Assembly: GCF_000166135.1 (NCBI RefSeq)
Contig: NC_014666.1
Coordinates: 7,130,001-7,194,000, forward strand
Reading direction: 5' to 3'
Length of the DNA: 64,000 nucleotides
Origin: Pseudofrankia inefficax
GTDB lineage: Bacteria > Actinomycetota > Actinomycetes > Frankiales > Frankiaceae
The notes under the pieces are model-generated. The model did no database searches, was not told the origin of the DNA, and worked only from the letters and a program-made list of their open reading frames with translations. Below are positions 9,025-17,129 of this stretch, one piece after another; positions within the stretch are counted from its first letter, which is position 1, and each line of letters starts with the position of its first letter. The translations under genes were made by a program, and so were the position numbers.

Positions 9025-10950
9025 GTGACAGCCGAGACACACACCTACGACGTCGTGGTGGTCGGCGCCGGCGGAGCCGGGCTGCGGGCCGCGATCGAGG
9101 CGCACGAGCAGGGCGCCCGCGTCGCGATCGTCTGTAAGAGCCTGCTGGGCAAGGCGCACACCGTGATGGCCGAGGGCGGCATGGCCGCCGCGATGGCCAA
9201 CGTGTGGCCCGAGGACAACTGGCGGGTGCACTTCCGCGACACCATGCGCGGCGGCAAGATGCTCAACCAGTGGCGCATGGCGCAGATCCACGCGCAGGAG
9301 GCCCCGGACCGGGTCTGGGAGCTGGAGGAATGGGGCGCCGTCTTCGACCGCACCCCGGACGGCAAGATTCTTCAGCGTGACTTCGGCGGACACCGGTACG
9401 CGCGCCTCGCGCATGTCGGCGACCGCACCGGTCTGGAGCTGATCCGCACGCTGCAGAACCGCGTGGTCGCGAAGAAGCTCGACGTCTTCATGGAATGCAC
9501 CGTGCAGCGGCTGCTGACCGCGCCGGACCCGGCGAGCGGCGGCGAGCGGATCGCCGGCGTGTTCGCCTACTGGCGCGAGACCGGCACGTTCGTCCGGTTC
9601 GACGCGCCGTCGGTCGTGCTCGCCACCGGCGGCATCGGGAAATCCTGGCAGGTGACCTCGAACTCCTGGGAGTACACCGGCGACGGCCAGTCGCTCGCGC
9701 TGCGGGCCGGGGCCGCGCTGATGGACATGGAGTTCGTGCAGTTCCACCCGACCGGCATGGTCTGGCCGCCGTCGGTGAAGGGCATCCTCGTCACCGAGGG
9801 CGTGCGCGGCGACGGTGGAGTGCTGCGTAACACCGAGGGCCGGCGCTTCATGTTCGACTACATCCCCGAGGTGTTCGCCGCGGACACGGCCGACACCGAG
9901 GAGGAGGCCGACCGCTGGTACACGGACAAGAAGACGGCCCGCCGGCCTCCGGAGCTGCTCCCCCGTGACGAGGTCGCCCGAGCGATCAACTCCGAGGTGA
10001 AGGCCGGGCGCGGGACCCCGCACGGCGGCGTCTTCCTCGACATCGCGTCGCGCCGCGACCCGGAGACGATCCGCCGGCGGCTTCCGTCGATGTACCACCA
10101 GTTCAAGGAGTTGGCGGACGTCGACATCACGAAGGAGGCGATGGAGGTCGGCCCGACCTGCCACTACGTGATGGGCGGGATCAAGGTCGACCCGGAAAGC
10201 CAGGCGACGACGCTGCCCGGCCTGTTCGCCGCCGGCGAGTGCGCCGCGGGGCTGCACGGCTCGAACCGCCTCGGCGGCAACTCGCTGTCGGACCTGGTGG
10301 TGTTCGGCCGGCGCGCCGGCGCCGCCGCGGCCGGCTACGCGGCGGCGCTCGCGCCGGACGCGCGCCCGGCCGCCGACGAGGCGCAGCTCGCCGAGACCTC
10401 GGCCGCGGCACTCGCGCCGTTCGAGCGGCTCGGCACCGACGGCGCCGAGAACCCGTACACCCTGCAGTCCGACCTGCAGGCGGTGATGCAGTCGCTGGTC
10501 GGGATCATCCGGACCGAGCACGAGCTCACCGAGGCGCTCAAGAAGATCGGCGAGCTGCGCCAGCGGGCCGAGAAGGTCGCCGTCGAGGGCCACCGGCAGT
10601 ACAACCCGGGCTGGCACCTGGCCCTGGACCTGAACTCGATGCTGCTGGTCGCCGAGTGCGTCGCGACCGCGGCCCTGGCCCGCAAGGAGAGCCGGGGCGG
10701 GCACACCCGCGACGACTACCCCGGCACCGACCCGGAGTTCGCGAAGGTCAACCACGTGCTGCGACTGCGGGCGGGCCAGCTGGAGCTCACCGCCCAGCCG
10801 CTGCCGCAGATGCCGGCCGACCTCGCGGAGCTGTTCGACACGTCGGCGGCCCCCGCGGCTCCCGCCGCCGTTCCGGCACCGGCCGCGGCCGGCACCACCC
10901 CACCCGAGACGCCGACGGCTGCCGGGGCGAGCAACGAAGGGAACGGCTGA
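9025..10950 (+). CDS. sdhA: Succinate dehydrogenase flavoprotein subunit
   Basis: A 641-aa FAD subunit that oxidises succinate to fumarate and passes electrons to SdhB. The N-terminal dinucleotide fold VVVVGAGGAGLRAA is followed by KAHTVMAEGG, whose His is the expected covalent FAD site. Then come the HPTG..WPP substrate segment, the GGIKVD capping motif, GLFAAGECA and GSNRLGGNSL. The C-terminus carries a species-specific Ala/Pro tail of about 40 residues. It starts with GTG at 9025 behind an AAGGAAA-type site, 103 bp after sdhC. It ends one base before the sdhB ATG, so the two are translationally coupled. Confidence 0.93.
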   Translation: MTAETHTYDVVVVGAGGAGLRAAIEAHEQGARVAIVCKSLLGKAHTVMAEGGMAAAMANVWPEDNWRVHFRDTMRGGKMLNQWRMAQIHAQEAPDRVWELEEWGAVFDRTPDGKILQRDFGGHRYARLAHVGDRTGLELIRTLQNRVVAKKLDVFMECTVQRLLTAPDPASGGERIAGVFAYWRETGTFVRFDAPSVVLATGGIGKSWQVTSNSWEYTGDGQSLALRAGAALMDMEFVQFHPTGMVWPPSVKGILVTEGVRGDGGVLRNTEGRRFMFDYIPEVFAADTADTEEEADRWYTDKKTARRPPELLPRDEVARAINSEVKAGRGTPHGGVFLDIASRRDPETIRRRLPSMYHQFKELADVDITKEAMEVGPTCHYVMGGIKVDPESQATTLPGLFAAGECAAGLHGSNRLGGNSLSDLVVFGRRAGAAAAGYAAALAPDARPAADEAQLAETSAAALAPFERLGTDGAENPYTLQSDLQAVMQSLVGIIRTEHELTEALKKIGELRQRAEKVAVEGHRQYNPGWHLALDLNSMLLVAECVATAALARKESRGGHTRDDYPGTDPEFAKVNHVLRLRAGQLELTAQPLPQMPADLAELFDTSAAPAAPAAVPAPAAAGTTPPETPTAAGASNEGNG

Positions 10951-10951
10951 G

Positions 10952-11716
10952 ATGGGCTACGAGCTCGCGATGCGGGTGTGGCGCGGTGACGCCGACGGCG
11001 GTGGGCTGCAGGACTTCACCGTCGACGTCGAGGAGGGCATGGTCGTCCTCGACGCGGTGCATCGGCTGCAGGCGTCCCAGGCGAACGACCTGGCCGTCCG
11101 GTGGAACTGCAAGGCCGGCAAGTGCGGGTCCTGCTCGGCGGAGGTGAACGGGAAGCCTCGGCTGATGTGCATGACCCGGCTGAACACCTTCGAGCCGGGC
11201 GAAACGGTGACGATCACCCCGCTGCGCACCTTCCCGGTGGTGCGCGACCTGGTCACCGACGTGACGTTCAACTACGAGAAGGCCGAGGAGGTGCCCACCT
11301 TCGCGCCTGGCAAGCCGACCGGGGACGACGGGCACCACCGGATGGCGCAGACGGACGTGGATCGCGTCCAGGAGTTCCGCAAGTGCATCGAGTGCTTCAT
11401 GTGCCAGAACGTCTGCCACGTCATCCGCGACCACGAGGACAAGAAGCAGGTCTTCGCCGGCCCGCGGCTGATGATCCGGTACGCCGAGCTGGAGATGCAC
11501 CCGCTGGACACCAACGACCGCCGCGACCTGCTGCGAGCCGAGGCCGGCATCGGCTACTGCAACATCACCAAGTGCTGCACCGAGGTCTGCCCGGAACACA
11601 TCAAGATCACCGACAACGGCATCATCCCGCTCAAGGAGCGGGTCGTGGACGCGACCTACGACCCGATCGCCGCGATCGGCCGCCGGCTGCGCCGCGGCTC
11701 CGGCGACGGCGCCTGA
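10952..11716 (+). CDS. sdhB: Succinate dehydrogenase iron-sulfur subunit
   Basis: A 254-aa electron-transfer subunit. The N-terminal ferredoxin fold has NCKAGKCGSCSAEVNG with a later Cys in LMCMTR for the [2Fe-2S] cluster. The C-terminal domain has CIECFMCQNVC and CNITKCCTEVCP for the [4Fe-4S] and [3Fe-4S] clusters. It starts one base after the sdhA stop. A double hairpin terminator follows, closing the sdhCAB operon. Confidence 0.93.
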   Translation: MGYELAMRVWRGDADGGGLQDFTVDVEEGMVVLDAVHRLQASQANDLAVRWNCKAGKCGSCSAEVNGKPRLMCMTRLNTFEPGETVTITPLRTFPVVRDLVTDVTFNYEKAEEVPTFAPGKPTGDDGHHRMAQTDVDRVQEFRKCIECFMCQNVCHVIRDHEDKKQVFAGPRLMIRYAELEMHPLDTNDRRDLLRAEAGIGYCNITKCCTEVCPEHIKITDNGIIPLKERVVDATYDPIAAIGRRLRRGSGDGA

Positions 11717-11744
11717 CCGAAGGAGCCTGACCGAAGGAAACGGC

Positions 11745-11823
11745 GGAAGCCGAGCCCGTGGACTCGGCTTCCGACCGCGGACGAGGAACGGGCCGCCCCC
11801 GCATAGCGGGAGCGGCCCTTCCT
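11745..11823 (+). terminator. Double hairpin terminator after sdhB
   Basis: Two stems follow the sdhB stop. GGAAGCCGAG pairs with CTCGGCTTCC (11745–11772). GGGCCGC…GCGGCCC (11790–11818) has an inner CCCGC/GCGGG stem and is followed by TTCCTT. Just beyond, 16 bp (GTTCTACGAGGTGCGA) are tandemly duplicated at 11825–11856. Confidence 0.8.
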
Positions 11824-11863
11824 TGTTCTACGAGGTGCGATGTTCTACGAGGTGCGAGTTGCG

Positions 11864-12970
11864 TCAGCCCTCGGTGTGCGCGCCGAGGGTGTTCCGCCGC
11901 CGCCGAGCCGCGACCCGCAGCAGCAGACCGCCGCCGAGCAGCGCGAACGCGATGGAGGCCATGGCACCGGTCTCCACACCGGTGAAGGGCAGCGCCCCAC
12001 CAGCCGGGGTGGCACCGGCACCGCCGACGCCACCGGCGCCGACACCCACACCGACGACACCGACGCCGACGGCACCGACGCAGTTCAGGCCGTTCCTGCC
12101 GTCCTTGCCGAGGTTGTTCTTGTCGTCGACGGCCGACAGCGTGTTCACGCCGTCCTTACCGTCCTTGTTGCCGTCGATGCAGTTGTTCTTGTCGTCGTTC
12201 CCGCCGATGAAGATCGGGATGGGGATCGGGATCGGGATGAAGGTCCCGTTGATGTCCTTGCCGTTGGGGTCGAGGACGTCAATCTTGGCCGAGACGATGC
12301 GGGTGATCGACTGGGTCCCCATGCCCATGTCCATCGGGGCGGCGAGGCCGACGTTGATGCCGGGGCCGTTGTCGATGTCGCCGAGGATGCCGATCTTCTG
12401 GCTGCCCTCACCGGTGGCCGTCAAGGTGGCCTTGCCGACCTCCGTGAACACGGCCTGGCCGACGATGTCGCCGTTGCTGTCCGCGGTGACGGTCCCGGTG
12501 GTGGTGCCGTTGACCGCGATGGTGACGATCGCGCCCGGGATGAAGCCACACGCGGAGAACACGACCGACCCGCCGACGACGACCACGGACCTGTCCACCG
12601 AGAGGTTTCCGGTGAGGCCGCCGCACTTCTTGGAGGGCGGGTACGGGCCGGGAACAGGGTGCTTCTTGTCGTCGAGGATGGACGAGTTCGGGTCGTCAGG
12701 CGCCGGCGGCGGGTTGATCCCGGGGTCGTCCGGACCGGTCACGGCCGCCGGGTCCGCGCCGGTCACCGGGTCCGGACCGGTCACCGCCGCGGGATCGATG
12801 CCGGTCGCGGGGTCGTCCGGACCAGTCACCGGCGGCGGACTGAAATCCGAGGTGACCGGGCTGGTCACGGAGGTTGGGTCGTCGACCGCGGCGGCCACGG
12901 ACGCCGGCAGTACGGCGAGCGCGAGCCCGCAGCTGGCGAGCAGCGCGACTCCTAGCGCGCGGAGTTTCAT
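11864..12970 (-). CDS. LPXTG-anchored secreted protein of unknown function
   Basis: A 368-aa cell-wall protein. ATG 12970 follows GGGGAG and opens a signal peptide (MKLRALGVALLASCGLALA..). A low-complexity linker with repeated VTGPD/PAAVTG units covers residues about 30–105. A two-Cys beta-rich region (KKCGG … FSACGF) resembles Ig-like adhesin modules. An IPIPIPIPIF run and Asp/Lys/Asn repeats (KDGKDG, DDKNN) follow. The C-terminus has LPFTG, a hydrophobic helix and an RRRR tail, the complete sortase sorting signal. No sortase gene is in the window. It is likely a surface structural or adhesive protein. Confidence 0.8.
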   Translation of the reverse strand: MKLRALGVALLASCGLALAVLPASVAAAVDDPTSVTSPVTSDFSPPPVTGPDDPATGIDPAAVTGPDPVTGADPAAVTGPDDPGINPPPAPDDPNSSILDDKKHPVPGPYPPSKKCGGLTGNLSVDRSVVVVGGSVVFSACGFIPGAIVTIAVNGTTTGTVTADSNGDIVGQAVFTEVGKATLTATGEGSQKIGILGDIDNGPGINVGLAAPMDMGMGTQSITRIVSAKIDVLDPNGKDINGTFIPIPIPIPIFIGGNDDKNNCIDGNKDGKDGVNTLSAVDDKNNLGKDGRNGLNCVGAVGVGVVGVGVGAGGVGGAGATPAGGALPFTGVETGAMASIAFALLGGGLLLRVAARRRRNTLGAHTEG

Positions 12971-13035
12971 TGAGGCACTCCCCATGGGGTGATCAGTACA
13001 AGCAGTCGGAGGATTGACTACGCGGAGGTTACGCA

Positions 13036-13056
13036 GCGTGACGCCGAGTGTCACGC
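13036..13056 (-). terminator. Inverted repeat after the DUF4012 gene
   Basis: A perfect 7-bp inverted repeat (GCGTGAC…GTCACGC, 7-nt spacer) lies just past the stop at 13068. It also lies upstream of the sorted wall-protein gene, so it could be a terminator or an operator. The stem is short, so confidence is low. Confidence 0.4.
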
Positions 13057-13067
13057 ACCTGGCGAGG

Positions 13068-15281
13068 TCAGTTGCTTGCAGTGAGTGACCATGGGCGACG
13101 AACGGCCAGCCCCTCGACGGTGAACTGCTCGGGCTTCACCAAAGGCTGTTGACGCACAGTGAGCACGGGCCCGCCCGCGGGCTCCCAGACCTGCAGCACG
13201 AGCGTCCGAGGCTTTCCTCGGTCCAGCGACAGGAACGTCGAGGCGATGGGGTGGCCGTCCTCGGTGTCGCGGTCCAGGGTCGTCGGCCGGCCGTCGAGGC
13301 TGGCGGCCAGCAGCTGGCTGCCCACACCGGTGTAGACGGACAGCCAGACTTTGTTCTGCCCGTCCGGGTTTCCACCCGGCCCGCCGAGGTCCAGCCGGTA
13401 GCGCACGTAGTCGGGCAGGCCGTCCGGAGCGGCGTTGAGCACCTGCACGGTAATGGTCGCGATGCCGCTGCCGTCCGGGCGCGGCTGCCACCGGTAGTCG
13501 ACCGTCCGACGGGTCCAGTAGTCGAGCTTGCTGGCCGCGGAGTTCTGGGTCAGCACGGCCAGGAAAGGCCCGGGACCGGTGGGCAGCGCGCCCCCCAGCG
13601 AGGTCGTGGCCAGCACTTTTTCCTCGTCGGCGTGGTTGCTTGACACCAACAGCCGACCCTCGCTCACCGAGCGCCCGAGTGCCTCAAGCAGGCCGGCCGT
13701 GTTCCCACCGCCAGCCGTCACCGCGTGGTAGACCGCTTTACCGACGTCGGCGAAGAACTGGTCGCGGGGGCCTTCACCATTGATCAACGAGTAGGCGTCC
13801 GACTCGACCAGCTTGACGAGATTCCCCGCGGTGATCACTCTGCCGTCCGGCATGACAGCCGGTTTCGTGGCGCCCAGCAGATAGGAAAGCGCGGTCGGGT
13901 CGATGCTGATGGTGCCGTCCACGCTGACGCCGGTGCCGGCCTGGTACTGGCCGGAGTAGAACCGGCCCGCCGTCGGGTAGTCGGGCGTCAGGTTGGCGTT
14001 GGCCCAGGTTCGGGTCGGTTCATACGGGCCGTAGCGCGCGGTCAGGTCCGCCTGCAGCATCGGGTCGGTGCGCAGCGGCGAGTTGGCCATCAGCTGTGGC
14101 AGCGCCCCGTTGCCGGCGATGTTGTCGAGGCTCAGCTTTCCGTTCTGGGCCGTGAGCAGCCCGAACCCGCCGATGATGCCGCCGTTGGCCCTGGACTCGG
14201 CCGGGTTCTGCACGATCAACAGGTAGCGGCGTACCTCGCCCTGACCGCCGAGCATCGGTGGTGCGAGCTGGATCGCGAGCTTCAGGCCGGCAAAGGCTCC
14301 GGTGAGCCTGCGCGCCTGGGCCACGGCCGTGTCGCGGGCCGGTGTGAGGCCCAGCGTGCGGCCGGTCCAGCCGCAGCCTGGGACGTCGCCGAGTGCCGCG
14401 CGAAACTGCTGGGCCGCCGCGGCGGACCGGTCGACGGGCACCTTGCTCCGGGCGAGCGCGGGCAGGTCGATCGACATTCCCGACCGCAGCGACGCCGGGT
14501 TCAGCGCGTCGGCCGCCTGGACCATCGGCGGCAGCCCGGCCGCGGCCATCCCGTCGACGGCGACGACGAGGGCATGCGCCGCTCGCATCGGGCAGCCGAC
14601 GACGGGCAGGTGCCCGGCCGCGGACCACACCGGGTCGCCGGTGAGGCCCCGGGCCGCGTGGGTGCGGCTGTCGATCCGGCTCACCTCTGCGGCGAGCTCG
14701 GCGGGCGGCGGGATGTCGCCGTCGAGCAGCCGCTGCTCGAGCCGGCTCAGGTCCGAACGGGTGGCGGACAGCTCGCGGTAGGCAAGCAGCCCGCGCACTC
14801 CCACCCAGCCGATGACGGCCAGCACCGGGACGGCGACACATGCGGCCACCAGCAGCGCCCGCCCGCGCCGCCGCGGCCAGAGGACCGCGCGGCCGGGCCA
14901 CGCCCCCGCCCGCGCCCCGGCCGCCAACGCCCGCCGCCAGGGTCCGCCCGGTGGTCTCCCCTCCGGCGCGGAGCCGGCCGCCTGAGGTTCGGCCACCAGC
15001 GGTTCGGCCTCCCGCGGTTCGGCTGGCGCCACACCGGCCGATGGGCCCTCGCCTGGCACGGCCGACATCACCGTCTCTGCTTCCGCCACGTCTACCGGCG
15101 TGGCGGCGTCGCCGACGGGCGGGCGCGGGGCCTTCCCTGGCGAGCGCTGCGCGGGCACCTGGGCACGGCCAGTCTCGCCGCCCACCTCCGGTGGGTCGTC
15201 CGCGCCGAGGCTGGGCGGCCCGTCCGGGTCGGCCTGCGCGCTGGTGACGCCGGCTCGGTCGCCGGCTCGGTCCGTCGTCAT
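13068..15281 (-). CDS. DUF4012 family membrane protein
   Basis: A 737-aa protein. A charged, Pro/Ala-rich cytoplasmic region (residues 1–140) precedes one transmembrane helix (ALLVAACVAVPVLAVIGWVG). The large extracytoplasmic part has the DUF4012 hallmarks RYLLIVQNPAESRANGGIIG and a FADVGKAVYHAVTAG region. The family occurs beside exopolysaccharide genes; its molecular role is unknown. Its ATG overlaps the stop of the upstream Wzz/kinase-like gene by 4 bp (ATGA), so the two form an operon and may act in the same glycan assembly system. Confidence 0.82.
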   Translation of the reverse strand: MTTDRAGDRAGVTSAQADPDGPPSLGADDPPEVGGETGRAQVPAQRSPGKAPRPPVGDAATPVDVAEAETVMSAVPGEGPSAGVAPAEPREAEPLVAEPQAAGSAPEGRPPGGPWRRALAAGARAGAWPGRAVLWPRRRGRALLVAACVAVPVLAVIGWVGVRGLLAYRELSATRSDLSRLEQRLLDGDIPPPAELAAEVSRIDSRTHAARGLTGDPVWSAAGHLPVVGCPMRAAHALVVAVDGMAAAGLPPMVQAADALNPASLRSGMSIDLPALARSKVPVDRSAAAAQQFRAALGDVPGCGWTGRTLGLTPARDTAVAQARRLTGAFAGLKLAIQLAPPMLGGQGEVRRYLLIVQNPAESRANGGIIGGFGLLTAQNGKLSLDNIAGNGALPQLMANSPLRTDPMLQADLTARYGPYEPTRTWANANLTPDYPTAGRFYSGQYQAGTGVSVDGTISIDPTALSYLLGATKPAVMPDGRVITAGNLVKLVESDAYSLINGEGPRDQFFADVGKAVYHAVTAGGGNTAGLLEALGRSVSEGRLLVSSNHADEEKVLATTSLGGALPTGPGPFLAVLTQNSAASKLDYWTRRTVDYRWQPRPDGSGIATITVQVLNAAPDGLPDYVRYRLDLGGPGGNPDGQNKVWLSVYTGVGSQLLAASLDGRPTTLDRDTEDGHPIASTFLSLDRGKPRTLVLQVWEPAGGPVLTVRQQPLVKPEQFTVEGLAVRRPWSLTASN

Positions 15282-16915
15282 CGTGTGGTCGCCCCTGTCA
15301 TCAGGCTTTCCCCGTCCGAGCGCTGGTCGGGCAGGAAGGCGAGGCTGACCGGCTCGGCCTGCCGGTCAGCCTCGGCGGTCCCCGCCACGACGGACCGCCC
15401 GGCGACGGGCAGCTCGACCCTGGCGAGGCGGCCGAGCGGCGGGAATGCGTCGAACAGGCCCCGGCTCCCGTCCGTCAGACCCCGCGACGGGACCATGTTC
15501 AGCACCGTGCCGAGCACCCGGGCATCGGCCGACCGCAGGGCCGCCGTCGCACGGCGTAGCTGCGCCCGCCGGGTCCGGCCGATCCGGACGACGAGCAGGG
15601 TGCCGCCGGCCCGGCCGGCCAGCACCGCCGCGTCGGGGGTGGCGAGCAGCGGCGGCGCGTCGACGAGCACCAGGTCGTACCGCTGCGAGAGCTGGTCCAG
15701 GAGCTCGGCCATCCCGCGCGAGCCCAGCAACGCGCTCGGGTCCGGCGGGATCGGGCCGCTCGGCAGCACATCGACGCAGCCGTCGCCGAGCCACCCCCGC
15801 CCACCGGCGGCGAACGCCTGGCCTGAACTCCCGACGGCCAGGGACGGGCCTGAGCTCCCGGCGGCCAGGGACGGGCCTGCGTTCCCGGCGGCCAGGTACG
15901 GGCCGGTACGCCAGGGCTGGAGCACGTCGTCGAGGTTGGCGGCGCCGATCAGCACCGAGGTGAGCCCCGCGGCGGCGTCGACACCCAGGTACCCGGCGAA
16001 GGACGGCCGGCGCAGGTCGCCCTCCAGCAGGCAGACCCGGGCGCCGGTCTGGGCCAGGGTGATCGCCAGGTTGCAGCACGTCGTGGACCTGCCCTCGTCG
16101 GGCCCGGAACTGGTGATGACGATCGAGTGCGGCCCGCCGTCGACGGCCGCGAACCGCAGATTGGCGCGCAGCTGACGGAAGCCCTCGGCCCGCGGCGAGT
16201 GCGGGCTCGCGTGCACGATCAACGGGCGCCGGCCGGCCTCCGGCTCGAAGACGATCGACCCGAGGGCCGGCCGGTCGGTGATCGCCGCGGCCTCGGCCGG
16301 GTCGCAGCGGGTGTTGAAGAGCCGGTACCGCACGAACATCGCGCCGAGGCCGGCGACCATCCCGCAGAGCAGACCGAGCGCCAGGTTGCGCGCCGGCCGA
16401 GGCGTCACCGGGCCGGCGGGCGGTCGCGCCGCCTCCCAGACCGTGACCCGCGCGGCCGGCCGCTGGCCTGGGCCCGGCGCCTCGACCTGGGCGACCGCGG
16501 CGGAGAACGCGGTGCCGACGGCATCCGCGAGACGCTCGGCCCGCGGGGCGCTCGAGTCGCGGACGCTGACCCGCAGCAGTAGCGTGTCGGGCACCGCCTG
16601 GGTGACGATCCGACTACGCAGCAGGTCGGGGCTCTCGGTCAGGTGCAGCCGGCCGATCACCGCGGCGGCGACCCGGTCGCTGGCGACCAGCTTCGCGTAG
16701 GACCTGACCCGCTGCGCGGAGAGCTGCCCGCCTTCGTCGGCCGACAGGTCGGTCGAGCCGCCGCCGGCGGTGGAGACCACCATGGTCACGGTCGCCGCGT
16801 ACATCCTGGTCGCCTGCCAGGTCACCACCGCCGCGAGCAGCCCGCCGGCCGCCGTGAGGGTCAGTACGAGGAGCCAGCCACGGCGCAGCACGCGCGCGTA
16901 CACCCGTAGTTCCAC
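15278..16915 (-). CDS. Wzz-domain / bacterial tyrosine-kinase-like polysaccharide co-polymerase
   Basis: A 545-aa protein. Residues 1–210 form a Wzz chain-length domain with two membrane helices. Residues about 225–500 form a BY-kinase-type P-loop domain. Family members control polysaccharide chain length by autophosphorylation. The Walker A segment reads SSGPDEGRSTTCCN, so Arg276 replaces the expected Lys. The Walker A' segment reads LLEGDLRRP, with Glu for the first Asp. Walker B (LVLVDAPP) is normal. A 27-bp tandem repeat inserts three 9-residue GPSLAAGSS-like units before the kinase C-terminal half. No Tyr cluster is seen at the C-terminus. It starts with GTG at 16915. Confidence 0.8.
   Translation of the reverse strand: MELRVYARVLRRGWLLVLTLTAAGGLLAAVVTWQATRMYAATVTMVVSTAGGGSTDLSADEGGQLSAQRVRSYAKLVASDRVAAAVIGRLHLTESPDLLRSRIVTQAVPDTLLLRVSVRDSSAPRAERLADAVGTAFSAAVAQVEAPGPGQRPAARVTVWEAARPPAGPVTPRPARNLALGLLCGMVAGLGAMFVRYRLFNTRCDPAEAAAITDRPALGSIVFEPEAGRRPLIVHASPHSPRAEGFRQLRANLRFAAVDGGPHSIVITSSGPDEGRSTTCCNLAITLAQTGARVCLLEGDLRRPSFAGYLGVDAAAGLTSVLIGAANLDDVLQPWRTGPYLAAGNAGPSLAAGSSGPSLAVGSSGQAFAAGGRGWLGDGCVDVLPSGPIPPDPSALLGSRGMAELLDQLSQRYDLVLVDAPPLLATPDAAVLAGRAGGTLLVVRIGRTRRAQLRRATAALRSADARVLGTVLNMVPSRGLTDGSRGLFDAFPPLGRLARVELPVAGRSVVAGTAEADRQAEPVSLAFLPDQRSDGESLMTGATTR
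15821..15901. repeat. 27-bp tandem repeat, 3 copies, inside the kinase-like gene
   Basis: Three head-to-tail 27-bp units start at 15821, 15848 and 15875 (core CGGCCAGGGACGGGCCTG) and differ at only a few bases. They keep frame and encode a 9-residue Gly/Ser/Ala repeat. This is a candidate slippage site for length variation. Confidence 0.8.
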
Positions 16916-17115
16916 CCGTCGCCCGCCCTTTTCGTCTAGTCGTGTGCCGTCGGGTCGTGTTCGCCGGTCGGCCCGGGCCGCCCGTCTGGCGGGTTGCGCC
17001 GGGTGTCCGAGGGTCTGCGCCGCCTGTCCCGGACACGCGGTTCTGCCGCGGCGAGCCCCGCCACGCCCGTCAAGTGGGGCCCTTTGGTAGCGACGGATCC
17101 GCCATCGATTGCGCT

Positions 17116-17129
17116 TACTCTATGGCGTC
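17116..17129 (+). promoter_or_regulatory. -10 box of a probable leaderless promoter
   Basis: TACTCT (17116–17121) lies 8 nt before the ATG at 17130. No ribosome site precedes the ATG. No clear -35 is seen at 17 bp. Confidence 0.4.

Noticed and set aside
11825-11856. A 16-bp tandem duplication after the sdhB terminator
   Set aside because: It is only two copies in a non-coding tail with no sign of function.
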